Shown: piece after piece, positions 1 through 8,687 of the stretch
How the letters are laid out: each line of letters starts with the position of its first letter
Position numbering within the stretch: the first letter of the stretch is position 1
Assembly: GCF_029871245.1 (NCBI RefSeq)
Contig: NZ_SSON01000072.1
Coordinates: 1-64,000 of the forward strand
Reading direction: 5' to 3'
DNA length: 64,000 nucleotides
Origin: Pseudomonas sp. BN102
GTDB lineage: Bacteria; Pseudomonadota; Gammaproteobacteria; Pseudomonadales; Pseudomonadaceae
The notes under the pieces: model-generated
The model's database searches: none
Told to the model about the DNA's origin: nothing
What the model saw: the letters and a program-made list of their open reading frames with translations, nothing else
Program-made: the position numbers and the translations under genes

Positions 1-234
1 GGAGAGGGTCAACCAACCGCTCCCTCTCCCCCTGGGGAGAGGGCTGGGGAGAGGGGTATCGGCACAAGGCCAGACTTCCCTCTCCCGGTCCTTCGGACCA
101 CCCTCTCCCTGAAGGGAGAGGGTCAACCAACCGCTCCCTCTCCCCCTGGGGAGAGGGCTGGGGAGAGGGGTATCGGCGCAAGGCCAGACTTCCCTCTCCC
201 GGTCCTTCGGACCACCCTCTCCCTGAAGGGAGAG
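1..234. repeat. Tandem 114-bp repeat, two full copies
   Basis: The segment 7-120 recurs at 121-234. The only difference I see is an A at 64 against a G at 178. Bases 1-6 look like the end of a further copy outside the window. Each unit contains two inverted repeats, one around a run of CCCTCTCC/GGAGAGGG and one around GGTCC-TTC-GGACC, so the transcript would fold strongly. It lies directly downstream of pstC on the minus strand, before the next pst gene expected to the left. Confidence 0.9.
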
Positions 235-267
235 GGTCATCAGATGCGCCTCTGCTGAGGCGCGCTT

Positions 268-2556
268 TTAAAGAGATGCGTATTTCTTGCGCAGGCGCTG
301 ACGGATCAGCTCGGCCAGGGTGTTCATGATGAAGGTGAAGGTCAGCAGTACCAGGGCCGAGAGGAACAGCACACGGTAGTGGGTACCACCGACTTCCGAC
401 TCGGGCATTTCCACCGCCACGTTGGCGGCCAGGGTGCGCATGCCTTCGAAGATGTTCACTTCCATCACCGGGGTGTTGCCGGTGGCCATCAGCACGATCA
501 TGGTCTCGCCCACGGCGCGGCCGAGGCCGATCATCAGGGCCGAGAAGATGCCCGGGCTGGCGGTGAGCAGGACCACGCGGGTCATGGTCTGCCAAGGCGT
601 GGCGCCCAGGGCCAGGGAGCCGTAGGTGAGGCTGCGGGGTACGCTGAACACGGCGTCTTCGGCGATGGAGAAGATGTTCGGGATCACCGCGAAGCCCATG
701 GCCAGGCCGACGATCAGGGCGTTGCGCTGGTCGTAGGTGATGCCGAGGTCATTGCTGATCCACAGGCGCATGTCGCCGCCGAAGAACCAGCTCTCCAGCA
801 TCGGGCTCATGCCCAGGGCGATCCAGCCCACCAGACCCACGACCGGAATCAGGATGGCCGCTTCCCAGCCGTCCGGCACGCGCAGGCGGATGGACTCGGG
901 CAGGCGGCTCCAGATGAAGCCGGCCAGCAGGATACCGATGGGGGTCAGCAGCAGCAGGCTGAAGATGCCGGGCAGGTGGCCTTCTACATAGGGCGCCAGG
1001 AACAGGCCGGCGAAGAAGCCGAGGATCACCGTCGGCAGTGCTTCCATCAGCTCGATCACCGGTTTGACCTTGCGGCGCATCGACGGCGCCATGAAGTAAG
1101 CGGTGTAGATGGCCGCGGCGATGGCCAGCGGAGCGGCCAGCAGCATGGCGTAGAAAGCTGCCTTGAGGGTACCGAAGGTCATCGGCGCCAGGCTCAGCTT
1201 GGGCTCGAAGTCGGTGTTGGCGGCGGTGGACTGCCAGACGTACTTCGGCTCGTCATAGCTCTCGTACCAGACCTTGCCCCAGAGCGCGCTCCAGGACACT
1301 TCCGGGTGCGGGTTGCTGAGGCGGAAAGGCATCAGCTGACCACCTTCCTCGACCACGACGCGGTTGGCGCGCGGCGACAGGGCCAACAGGCCGGAACCAT
1401 CGGTCACCGGTTCCACCAGCAGGGTGCGGTTGGCGGTGCTGTGGAACACACCGAGGTGGCCGGTAGCGTCCAGGGCGACGAAGCCCTTGCGGCGCTCTTC
1501 GGCGGTGATCTGCACCACCGGGGCGGTGCCCAGCTGGAAGTCGCGGATGTGCTTGAGGCGCGAGGAGCCGTCCGGGTCGCGGGCCATGAACCACTGGGCG
1601 ATGCCGCCCTTGGAGTCGCCCACGATCAGGGAGATGCCGCCCAGCAGCATGTTGCTGGCGGTGACTTCGCGCTCGCCGTCTTCCAGCAGCTTGTAGCGGC
1701 CGTTCAGGGCGTGCTCGCGCAGGCTGAAGACGTCGGCCTGGGCACGGCCATTGAGCACGTAGAGCCACTGGTGGCGCGGATCGATGTAGATGGCCTTGAT
1801 TGGTTCGACCATCTGCGGCAGCTCGACGCTGCTCTGCTCCTGGGTGGTCTCGCCGGTCAGCATGTTCTCTTCGCTGACCACCTGCTGCACGTGCAGCTGG
1901 TTGCCGGTGGAGCCGGCCAGCACCAGGGTCTCGTCATTGATGCTGAGGGCGATGTGCTCCAGGGCGCGGCCCTGGGCGTCCAGCGCCATGGGCGCATCAC
2001 CGTAGGGGAAGCTGACCTGGGGCTCGATGGTCTTCTTGTTGTCCGGGTAGGTGACCTTGTAGCTGTGCTTGAAGATCAGCGCCTGGCCGTTGGACAGGCC
2101 CAGCACCACCAGCGGGCTGCCAGGCTGGTCCTGGCCGATGGACGCCACGCTGACGCCGGCCGGCAGCGGCAGTTGCTGGCGTTTCAATAGGCTGCCGTCC
2201 TTCACCGAGAAGAACTGCACTTCGCCCTTGTCGGCGACGCGCATGCCCACCATGTTCTGTTCTTCGAGCGCCAGCAGCAGCGGTTTGCCGGCGTCCTGCT
2301 GCAGCCAGGCCGGATTCTGCACCTTCCGCGCCGTCAGTTCGCCGCCCTGGAACAGCGGCACCACCACATAGGCCAGGTAGAAGAAGATCAGGGTGATGGC
2401 CCCGAGCACGGCGAGGCCGCCAACCAGCACGTACCAGTGGGTCAGGCGGTCCATCAGCGCGCGCATCTTGCGCTTGCGCTGCATCGCCGGCGTGTTGAAG
2501 TCAATGCGGGCGGGAGGGTTCTTCGAAGTTGTGAGGGAGTTGGCCAGGTCAGTCAT
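268..2556 (-). CDS. pstC: Phosphate ABC transporter permease PstC
   Basis: Inner-membrane permease subunit of the high-affinity PstSCAB phosphate importer. The 762-aa product has a cytoplasmic N-terminus, one membrane segment at about residues 43-67, a long soluble region of nearly 400 residues (probably periplasmic), and then the multi-spanning permease part. The permease coupling loop is visible near residues 645-685 (SLALGATPWQTM followed by GLGRAVGET). The soluble insertion makes it far longer than the E. coli protein but is usual for the Pseudomonas form. It follows pstS on the same strand with a 212-bp gap that contains a hairpin. The gene calls for pstA to the left, outside the window. 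Confidence 0.95.
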   Translation of the reverse strand: MTDLANSLTTSKNPPARIDFNTPAMQRKRKMRALMDRLTHWYVLVGGLAVLGAITLIFFYLAYVVVPLFQGGELTARKVQNPAWLQQDAGKPLLLALEEQNMVGMRVADKGEVQFFSVKDGSLLKRQQLPLPAGVSVASIGQDQPGSPLVVLGLSNGQALIFKHSYKVTYPDNKKTIEPQVSFPYGDAPMALDAQGRALEHIALSINDETLVLAGSTGNQLHVQQVVSEENMLTGETTQEQSSVELPQMVEPIKAIYIDPRHQWLYVLNGRAQADVFSLREHALNGRYKLLEDGEREVTASNMLLGGISLIVGDSKGGIAQWFMARDPDGSSRLKHIRDFQLGTAPVVQITAEERRKGFVALDATGHLGVFHSTANRTLLVEPVTDGSGLLALSPRANRVVVEEGGQLMPFRLSNPHPEVSWSALWGKVWYESYDEPKYVWQSTAANTDFEPKLSLAPMTFGTLKAAFYAMLLAAPLAIAAAIYTAYFMAPSMRRKVKPVIELMEALPTVILGFFAGLFLAPYVEGHLPGIFSLLLLTPIGILLAGFIWSRLPESIRLRVPDGWEAAILIPVVGLVGWIALGMSPMLESWFFGGDMRLWISNDLGITYDQRNALIVGLAMGFAVIPNIFSIAEDAVFSVPRSLTYGSLALGATPWQTMTRVVLLTASPGIFSALMIGLGRAVGETMIVLMATGNTPVMEVNIFEGMRTLAANVAVEMPESEVGGTHYRVLFLSALVLLTFTFIMNTLAELIRQRLRKKYASL

Positions 2557-2655
2557 GGATTCGGGCTCTTGCCACAGTCAGCGCGCGGGCTTTTACGATG
2601 GGCGCACAGCCTACGGTCTTCGTGTGACAGAAAGATTACAGCGAGTTGACGTGGC

Positions 2656-2689
2656 GAAGCCCGCCCGGAGGAGGCCTCGGGCGGGCTTC
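2656..2689 (-). terminator. Hairpin between pstS and pstC
   Basis: A perfect 12-bp stem (2656-2667 with 2678-2689) and a 10-nt loop lie in the 212-bp gap after pstS. No U-run follows on the minus strand, so it is probably an mRNA-stabilising or partial attenuation hairpin rather than a full terminator. It would fit the usual excess of binding protein over permease. Confidence 0.5.
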
Positions 2690-2768
2690 TGCGACGGGGG
2701 TCTCCCGTCACCCTTGCGTCCTTGCGGAGCGGCGCGCACCTGGCCGCCGCTCCCTTATCCGGCCTGGA

Positions 2769-3740
2769 TTACAGGCCCAGTTCCTTCAGGGTCTTCTCGG
2801 CGACTTTCGCCGGGACCGGGATGTAACCGTCCTTGACGACGATTTCCTGGCCCTGCTTGGACAGCACCATCTTCACGAACTCGGCTTCCAGGGGAGCCAG
2901 CGGCTTGTTCGGCGCCTTGTTCACGTAGACGAACAGGAAGCGGGACAGCGGGTAGCTGCCGTTCAGGGCGTTCTGCTCGTTGTCTTCAACGAACTCGCCG
3001 CCTTCCTTCTTGGCCAGGGGCACAGTCTTCACGCTGGAAGTCTTGTAGCCGATGCCGGAGTAGCCGATGCCATTGAGCGACTGGCTGATGGACTGCACCA
3101 CGGAAGCCGAACCCGGCTGCTCGTTGACGTTGCCCTTGAAGTCGCCTTTGCACAGGGCTTCTTCCTTGAAGTAGCCGTAGGTGCCGGATACCGAGTTACG
3201 ACCGAACAGCTGGATCGGCTGGCTGGCCAGATCGCCGGTCACGCCCAGCTCACCCCAGGTCTTGATGTTGCTGGTGCCACCGCACAGGCGGTTGGCGGAG
3301 AAGATCGCGTCGACCTGCTGCATGGTCAGGCCTTTGATCGGGTTGTCCTTGTGCACGAAGATCGCCAGGGCGTCGACGGCCACCGGAACGGCGGTCGGCT
3401 TGTAGCCGTACTTCTCTTCGAAGGCCTGCAGCTCGACGTCCTTCATCTTGCGGCTCATCGGGCCCAGGTTGGCGGTGCCTTCGGTCAGAGCCGGCGGCGC
3501 GGTGGAAGAACCGGCGGCCTGGATCTGGATGTTCACGTTCGGGTACTCGCGCTTGTACGCCTCGGCCCACAGGGTCATCAGGTTGGCCAGGGTGTCGGAA
3601 CCTACGCTGGAGAGGTTGCCGGACACGCCAGTGGTTTTCTGGTAGGCCGGGATGGACGGGTCGACAGCGGCGACCGCGCTGGCGGTGGCAACGCCGGCGG
3701 CGACGAAGGTCAGGGCCGCCATCAAACGCTTCAGTTTCAT
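2769..3740 (-). CDS. pstS: Periplasmic phosphate-binding protein PstS
   Basis: Solute-binding component of the Pst phosphate importer. The 323-aa product starts with a classical signal peptide ([20 protein letters not shown], cleavage near residue 25). The mature part has PstS hallmarks: [11 protein letters not shown] near the N-terminus, [20 protein letters not shown], and [11 protein letters not shown], which together contact the oxyanion. The start codon is preceded by an AGGAG-type site. A Pho box lies upstream, so induction by PhoB under phosphate starvation is expected. The gene leads the pst operon, with pstC next. Confidence 0.96.
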   Translation of the reverse strand: MKLKRLMAALTFVAAGVATASAVAAVDPSIPAYQKTTGVSGNLSSVGSDTLANLMTLWAEAYKREYPNVNIQIQAAGSSTAPPALTEGTANLGPMSRKMKDVELQAFEEKYGYKPTAVPVAVDALAIFVHKDNPIKGLTMQQVDAIFSANRLCGGTSNIKTWGELGVTGDLASQPIQLFGRNSVSGTYGYFKEEALCKGDFKGNVNEQPGSASVVQSISQSLNGIGYSGIGYKTSSVKTVPLAKKEGGEFVEDNEQNALNGSYPLSRFLFVYVNKAPNKPLAPLEAEFVKMVLSKQGQEIVVKDGYIPVPAKVAEKTLKELGL

Positions 3741-3801
3741 GCCTTGCTCCTAAGCAGGACGAGGGGGTTGAATGCTACGGGGGCCAGTATCGAGAGGCCG
3801 T

Positions 3802-3830
3802 ATGACCACTCTATGAATTGATTGTGACAA
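3802..3830 (-). promoter_or_regulatory. Pho box (PhoB-binding site) upstream of pstS
   Basis: Read on the minus strand, three 7-mers TTGTCAC, AATTCAT and TGGTCAT are spaced exactly 11 bp apart by 4-bp AT-rich linkers. This is the known architecture of tandem PhoB half-sites (consensus CTGTCAT-N4). It ends about 60 bp upstream of the pstS start. It also lies only 70 bp upstream of the divergent gene at 3900. Confidence 0.75.
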
Positions 3831-3899
3831 TTGGATGAATGGCCACCATCGCTTGTCCAAGGGTGGATCAAGCTCGAAAAACCACCTGGAGACATCCCC

Positions 3900-5204
3900 A
3901 TGAAGCGCCACCCCCTGCTGCCCATCGCCCTCCTGGCGCTGTGCACAGCGTGCAGCGAACAGGCCACGCTGCGGGTCGAGGACGGTATCGGACCCAATCC
4001 GCAACTGCCCGCACCGAACAAGACCTTCATCCCCACGGTCAATGTCGCCCCCGTCGTCGGCTGGGCGCCGGGCACCATGCCAGTGGCCGCCGCCGGCACC
4101 CGGGTGAATGCCTTCGCCGAGGGCCTGCAGCATCCGCGCTGGCTCTACGTGCTGCCCAATGGCGACGTGCTGGTGGCCGAAAGCGCCGCGCCGGGCACCG
4201 ACAAGCCGGCCGGCATCAAGAGCTGGGCGGCGGGATTCCTCATGAAGCGTGCCGGCTCCCAGGTGCCCAGCGCCAACCGCATTTCCCTGCTGCGGGATAT
4301 CAATGGCGATAGCGTGGCCGACCTGCGCAGCACCTTCCTCAAGGGCCTCAACTCACCCTTCGGCATGGTGCTGGTGGGCAAGGACCTCTATGTCGCCAAC
4401 GCCGACGCCCTGATGCGCTTTCCTTATGTAAAAGGCACCACTGAAATCAACGAGCCGGGGACCAAGGTCACCGACCTGCCCGCCGGCCTCAATCACCACT
4501 GGACCAAGAACGTCATCGCCAGCCGTGATGGCCGCAAGCTCTATATCACCGTCGGCTCCAACAGCAACGTCGGCGAGAACGGCATGGAGGCCGAGGAAGG
4601 CCGCGCCGCCATCTGGGAACTGGACCGCGCCAGCGGCAACAAGCGTCTGTTCGCCACCGGCCTGCGCAACCCCAACGGCCTGGCCTGGGAACCCCAGACC
4701 GGCAAGCTGTGGACGGCGGTGAACGAACGCGACGAACTGGGCAGCGACCTGGTGCCGGACTACATCACCTCGGTCAAGGATGGCGGCTTCTATGGCTGGC
4801 CCTACAGTTACTTTGGCCAGCACGTCGACGATCGGGTCCAGCCGCAACGCCCGGACCTGGTGGCCAAGGCCCTGGTGCCCGATTACGCCCTGGGCCCGCA
4901 CACCGCGTCCCTCGGCATCGCCTTCGCCAAGGGCAGCAAGCTGCCGAACTTCAGGAACGGTCTCTTCGTCGGCCAGCATGGTTCCTGGAACCGCAGGCCC
5001 CACAGTGGCTACAAGGTGATCTTCGTGCCCTTCAAGGGCGGCAAGCCCAACGGCGAGCCGGTGGACGTGCTGACCGGTTTCCTCGACGAACAAGGCAACG
5101 CCCAGGGCCGGCCCGTGGACGTGAAGCTGGACAGCAAGGGCGCCCTGCTGGTGACCGACGATGTGGGCAACAAGGTCTGGCGGGTGAGTGCGGCGAAGAA
5201 GTGA
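3900..5204 (+). CDS. Secreted sorbosone/glucose dehydrogenase-like protein (PQQ-type beta-propeller)
   Basis: A 434-aa exported protein of the sorbosone/glucose dehydrogenase superfamily. The chosen ATG has GGAG 9 bp upstream and starts a hydrophobic signal ending in a cysteine ([11 protein letters not shown]), suggesting a lipoprotein although the lipobox is imperfect. Propeller motifs include [35 protein letters not shown] and [12 protein letters not shown]. Family members oxidise sugars or aldehydes with PQQ and pass electrons to the respiratory chain; the substrate here cannot be told. It is divergent from pstS and shares its regulatory gap, so PhoB control is possible but unproven. An upstream in-frame start at 3831 would put the signal peptide inside the protein and was rejected. 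Confidence 0.82.
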   Translation: MKRHPLLPIALLALCTACSEQATLRVEDGIGPNPQLPAPNKTFIPTVNVAPVVGWAPGTMPVAAAGTRVNAFAEGLQHPRWLYVLPNGDVLVAESAAPGTDKPAGIKSWAAGFLMKRAGSQVPSANRISLLRDINGDSVADLRSTFLKGLNSPFGMVLVGKDLYVANADALMRFPYVKGTTEINEPGTKVTDLPAGLNHHWTKNVIASRDGRKLYITVGSNSNVGENGMEAEEGRAAIWELDRASGNKRLFATGLRNPNGLAWEPQTGKLWTAVNERDELGSDLVPDYITSVKDGGFYGWPYSYFGQHVDDRVQPQRPDLVAKALVPDYALGPHTASLGIAFAKGSKLPNFRNGLFVGQHGSWNRRPHSGYKVIFVPFKGGKPNGEPVDVLTGFLDEQGNAQGRPVDVKLDSKGALLVTDDVGNKVWRVSAAKK

Positions 5205-5210
5205 GCCGCC

Positions 5211-5243
5211 GTAGGTTGGGCTGAGCCAAGCGAAGCCCAACGC
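5211..5243. repeat. Short GTAGGTTGGGC-family inverted repeat
   Basis: GTAGGTTGGGCT at 5211 followed by AGCGAAGCCCAACGC, the same short inverted pattern seen as longer copies at 7395-7485, 24171-24252 and 56520-56570. Confidence 0.7.
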
Positions 5244-5275
5244 AGGGCTGCCGGTTGTTGTGCGGGCATGAAACT

Positions 5276-5337
5276 GTAGGAGCGAGCTTGCTCGCGAAGC
5301 ACTGCGCGGAGCTGTTCGCGAGCAAGCTCGCTCCTAC
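5276..5337. repeat. REP-type palindrome, GTAGGAGCGAGC family
   Basis: Two perfectly complementary 23-bp arms (5276-5298 and 5315-5337) around a 16-nt centre. It lies between two convergent genes and could end both transcripts. Relatives occur at 17011, 36246 and 53287. Confidence 0.9.
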
Positions 5338-5350
5338 GTCCGCTCGCCGA

Positions 5351-6640
5351 TCAGCGCTTCTTCCCGATCAGGAATAACCCGATCAGCATCGCCACACCGC
5401 ACAGCGTGCCGACGTAGTACGCCGGCCCGAGGCTGTCCCACTTCATCAGCAGCGACACCACCATGGGCGTCAGGCCGCCGAAGATGGCGTAGGCCAGGTT
5501 GTAGGAGAACGACAGCCCGGAGAAGCGCACCACCGCCGGGAAGGCCCTGACCATCACATAGGGCACCGCGCCTATGGTGCCGACGAACAGGCCGGTCAGC
5601 GCATAGAGCGGGAACAGCCAGTCCGGGTTGGCCTTGAGGCTGGTGTAGAAGGTCCAGGAGCTGGCCGCCAGCAGCAGGCCGCCGATCAGCAGGACACGCC
5701 CGGCGCCGAAGCGGTCGGACAGCACGCCCGCGGCGACGCAGCCGATGGACAGCAGGACAATGGCCAGGCTGTTGGCTTTGAGCGCGGTCGCGGCCTCGAA
5801 GCCGTAAACCGTCTGCAGCAGGGTCGGGGTCATCAGGATCACCACCACAATGGCGGCGGACAGCACCCAGGTCAGCAACATGGACAGCACGACGGCACCG
5901 CGATGACCGCGCAGCACGGTCTTCAACGGCACCTCGTCGGCCAGTGCCTTGCGCTGCTGCAGCTCGGCGAACACCGGGGTCTCATGCAGCCACTGGCGCA
6001 GGTAGACGGCGAAAAACCCGAATACGCCGCCCACCAGGAAGGGCAAGCGCCAGGCCCAGTCCAGCACTTCGGCGGGGGTATAGAGGCTGTTGATCAGGGT
6101 CGCCATCAGCGAACCCAGCAGGATGCCGGCGGTGAGGCCCGAGGTCAGGGTGCCGCAGGCGTAGCCGATATACCGCGTCGGCACGTGCTCGGAAACGAAG
6201 ACCCAGGCACCCGGCACTTCGCCGCCGATGGCCGCGCCCTGCACGACGCGCATCAACAGCAGCGCGATCGGCGCCCAGATGCCGATCTGCGCGTAGGTGG
6301 GCAGGAGCCCCATCACCAGGGTGGGCACCGCCATCAGGAAGATGCTCAGGGTGAACATGCGCTTGCGCCCCAGCAGGTCGCCGAAGTGCGCCATGACGAT
6401 GCCGCCCAGGGGACGCGCCAGGTAACCGGCGGCGAAGATGCCGAAGGTCTGCAGCTGGCGCAGCCATTCCGGCATCTCGGCAGGGAAGAACAGCTTGCCC
6501 ACCACCGCGGCGAAGAACACGAAGATGATGAAGTCGTAGAACTCCAAGGCGCCGCCGAGGGCGGATAGCGACAGGGTCTTGTAGTCGCTGCGGGTCAGCG
6601 GACGCGAGGCGGGCGCCTCGGAGGCGAGCACGGAAGCCAT
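5351..6640 (-). CDS. MFS transporter, metabolite:H+ symporter type
   Basis: A 429-aa inner-membrane protein with about 12 predicted membrane spans. Features of the metabolite:H+ symporter branch of the major facilitator superfamily include GGALEFYDFIIFVFFA in the first span, ARPLGGIVMAHFGDLLGRKR in the loop after the second, and RVVQGAAIGGEVPGAW in the fourth. That branch takes up citrate, shikimate, proline or similar solutes by proton symport. I cannot assign a substrate. It stands alone, convergent with the sorbosone-dehydrogenase-like gene and divergent from the thioesterase at 6916 across a 275-bp gap. Confidence 0.85.
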   Translation of the reverse strand: MASVLASEAPASRPLTRSDYKTLSLSALGGALEFYDFIIFVFFAAVVGKLFFPAEMPEWLRQLQTFGIFAAGYLARPLGGIVMAHFGDLLGRKRMFTLSIFLMAVPTLVMGLLPTYAQIGIWAPIALLLMRVVQGAAIGGEVPGAWVFVSEHVPTRYIGYACGTLTSGLTAGILLGSLMATLINSLYTPAEVLDWAWRLPFLVGGVFGFFAVYLRQWLHETPVFAELQQRKALADEVPLKTVLRGHRGAVVLSMLLTWVLSAAIVVVILMTPTLLQTVYGFEAATALKANSLAIVLLSIGCVAAGVLSDRFGAGRVLLIGGLLLAASSWTFYTSLKANPDWLFPLYALTGLFVGTIGAVPYVMVRAFPAVVRFSGLSFSYNLAYAIFGGLTPMVVSLLMKWDSLGPAYYVGTLCGVAMLIGLFLIGKKR

Positions 6641-6915
6641 GTTAGGGAATCTCGTCTGGGGCGGGCAGGACGTTTGCCGCTACGTGGGCGGAAAATCGCT
6701 TGGCAACATAGCAAAAAGCGTTAAATGTACACAGTGTCAGCCACAAAACCGCCGGCGGCGCGCTGCGGCGGTCGTCTCGTGGCGCCCGGTGGCTATATAC
6801 TGCGCGCTGTTCAGCGCAGGTCGGCATGCAGTGGGTCGGCTGGCGCACAGGGAGGAGCGGGGCATCGCCCCTTTCCAGGCATCGGCGCCACACACACGAA
6901 ACAGGCAGTCCCGGC

Positions 6916-7320
6916 ATGATCGACATAGAAGAAGAAAACCTCACCCCGCAAGGCGACCTGGCCCTGCAGCTCACCGCGCTCCCGCGGGAAACCAACGGCT
7001 TCGGTGATATCTACGGCGGCTGGCTGGTATCCCAGATGGACCTGGCGGGCACCGCCATGGCCAGCAAGGTAGCCGCGGGCCGCGTGGCCACGGTGGCCAT
7101 CGACCGCATGGCCTTCCTGGTGCCGGTGGCCGTGGGCGCCCAGCTCTCCTTCTATACCCAGACCCTGGAGATCGGCCGCAGCTCGATCCAGATGCTGGTG
7201 GAAGTCTGGAGCGACGACCCGCTCTCCAGCGAATGGCGCAAGGTTACCGAGGCGGTGTTCGTCTTCGTCGCCATCGACGGCAGCGGCCGCACCCGCCCGG
7301 TCCCGCAGCGGCGCGGCTGA
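6916..7320 (+). CDS. Acyl-CoA thioesterase, YciA-like hotdog protein
   Basis: A 134-aa cytoplasmic single-domain hotdog enzyme that would hydrolyse acyl-CoA to free acid and CoA. The pattern of the YciA/ACOT family is clear: ETNGFGDIYGGWLVSQMD with the catalytic Asp, then AIDRMAFLVPVAVGAQLSFY. The start was placed at MIDIEEENL because upstream in-frame residues are unlike the family. The ribosome site is weak. A second, distinct hotdog thioesterase lies at 55712. Confidence 0.86.
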   Translation: MIDIEEENLTPQGDLALQLTALPRETNGFGDIYGGWLVSQMDLAGTAMASKVAAGRVATVAIDRMAFLVPVAVGAQLSFYTQTLEIGRSSIQMLVEVWSDDPLSSEWRKVTEAVFVFVAIDGSGRTRPVPQRRG

Positions 7321-7332
7321 GGGTTTTTTCAC

Positions 7333-7354
7333 AGGGGCCGCTACGCGCCCCTTT
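7333..7354 (+). terminator. Weak hairpin plus short T-run after the thioesterase gene
   Basis: AGGGGC (7333-7338) pairs with GCCCCT (7347-7352), followed by TTT. It is short, and termination may instead rely on the larger inverted repeat just downstream. Confidence 0.3.
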
Positions 7355-7394
7355 GGCGATTTGATTCGCTCCCGAAACCCTGACCCGGATCTCG

Positions 7395-7485
7395 TTTCGT
7401 AGGTTGGGCAGAGCGAAGCGAAGCCCAACGCGGAGCCCGGAGACGCATTCGTTGGGCTTCGTCGAACTCAGCCCAACCTACGAAA
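7395..7485. repeat. Inverted repeat, GTAGGTTGGGC family
   Basis: Perfect 15-bp outer arms TTTCGTAGGTTGGGC (7395-7409) and GCCCAACCTACGAAA (7471-7485) enclose two further GAAGCCCAACG/CGTTGGGCTTC arms. It lies between convergent genes, 6 bp from the stop of the ABC permease gene, and may end transcription both ways. Confidence 0.88.
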
Positions 7486-7490
7486 GACCT

Positions 7491-8687
7491 CTACTCCAGC
7501 CGCAGCGCATCCACCGGATGCAGCTTCGCCGCGCGCCGCGCCGGCGCCAGCCCAGCGCCTATTCCCACCAATGCCGAGAGCAGCAGCGCCAGCAGCACCA
7601 GCAGCGGGCTCAGGCTCAGGGGTAGCCCCGGCACCAGCCAGTGCAGCAGCACCAGCAGCACGCCGACCACCAGCAGGCCGAGCAGGCCGCCCAGCAGCGA
7701 GAGCAGCGTCGCCTCCGCGAGGAACAGCGCCAGCACCTGGCGCGGCGCGGCACCCACCGCTCGGAGCAGGCCGATCTCGGCAGTCCGCTCGCCGACCGTG
7801 GTGGTCATGATGGTGAGGATGCCCACCGCCCCCACCAGCAATGAAATGCCACCCAGGGCGGTGATGCCCAGGGTGAGGGTGGCAAGTATCCGGTTGAGGC
7901 TGCCCAGCAGGTCGCTCTGGGAGGTCAGGCGGAAGTCCTCGCGACCATGCCGCTGCACCAGCAGCCGGCGCACCTGCCCGGCGAAAGCCTCGGCCGGGGT
8001 GCTCTGGTCGAACAGCACATGGATCTTCACCAGGCCAACGCGATTGAACAGGCTCTCCGCCCAATCGACGGGTATGTAGGCGATATCGTCGAGATCGAAA
8101 CCCAGCAGGTTGCCCTTGCTCGCCATCACCCCGATCACCCGGAAGCTCATGCCCCCCACCCGCACGCGCTGGCCCACGGGGTTGGCCTTCCCGAACAGTT
8201 CCTCTCCCAACTTCGAGCCCAGCACTACATAAGGTGGCGTACGGCCGTCCCGCGAGGGCGGCAGGAACTGCCCCTGGGCCATGCGCACGCGCCAGGCGGC
8301 GGCCAGTTGCGAGCCGCTGCCGAGTATGTCCACCCGCCGCTTGCGGGCACCGGCCTGGATATCGCCATTGCCCTGGATGATGGGCACCACGGACTCCGCG
8401 TGGGGCAGGCGGCCGAGGGCATCGGCGTCGGCGATGGACAGCGGCCGCGCACTGGCGAGGATGCCGCCGATACCGCCGGTGGGCAGGGTGCCGGGACGCA
8501 CCGTGACCACCCGCGTGCCGAACTGGGCGAAGCTGTCCAGCACCCGATCACGCAGGCCTTCGCCCATGGCCGTGAGCAGCGCCACCGCGGCGATGCCGAT
8601 GGCCACCCCGAGCAGGGTCAGCAGACTGCGCAGGGGCTGGCTGGTGAGGGCCGAGCCGCACAGCGCGAGGCCGTCGCGCCAGCGCAT
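7491..8687 (-). CDS. ABC transporter permease, FtsX/MacB type (second permease of operon)
   Basis: A 398-aa inner-membrane protein with the MacB layout: one N-terminal span (LTLLGVAIGIAAVALLTAMG), a MacB-PCD periplasmic domain of about 200 residues, then three C-terminal spans forming the FtsX domain (IGLLRAVGAAPRQVLALFLAEA). The ATG overlaps the stop codon of the upstream permease by one base (TGATG), so the two are translationally coupled. A longer upstream in-frame start would run deep into the neighbour and was rejected. It probably pairs with the other permease as a heterodimer driven by the ATPase at 9898. Confidence 0.88.
   Translation of the reverse strand: MRWRDGLALCGSALTSQPLRSLLTLLGVAIGIAAVALLTAMGEGLRDRVLDSFAQFGTRVVTVRPGTLPTGGIGGILASARPLSIADADALGRLPHAESVVPIIQGNGDIQAGARKRRVDILGSGSQLAAAWRVRMAQGQFLPPSRDGRTPPYVVLGSKLGEELFGKANPVGQRVRVGGMSFRVIGVMASKGNLLGFDLDDIAYIPVDWAESLFNRVGLVKIHVLFDQSTPAEAFAGQVRRLLVQRHGREDFRLTSQSDLLGSLNRILATLTLGITALGGISLLVGAVGILTIMTTTVGERTAEIGLLRAVGAAPRQVLALFLAEATLLSLLGGLLGLLVVGVLLVLLHWLVPGLPLSLSPLLVLLALLLSALVGIGAGLAPARRAAKLHPVDALRLE

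Noticed and set aside
1-234. Tandem repeats as a CRISPR array
   Set aside because: Units are contiguous 114-bp copies with no unique spacers and no cas genes.
2646-3821. Long plus-strand ORF opposite pstS
   Set aside because: It is a mirror of pstS in high-GC DNA, with repetitive Gly/Val/Arg/Gln-rich sequence and no family pattern; pstS on the other strand is certain.
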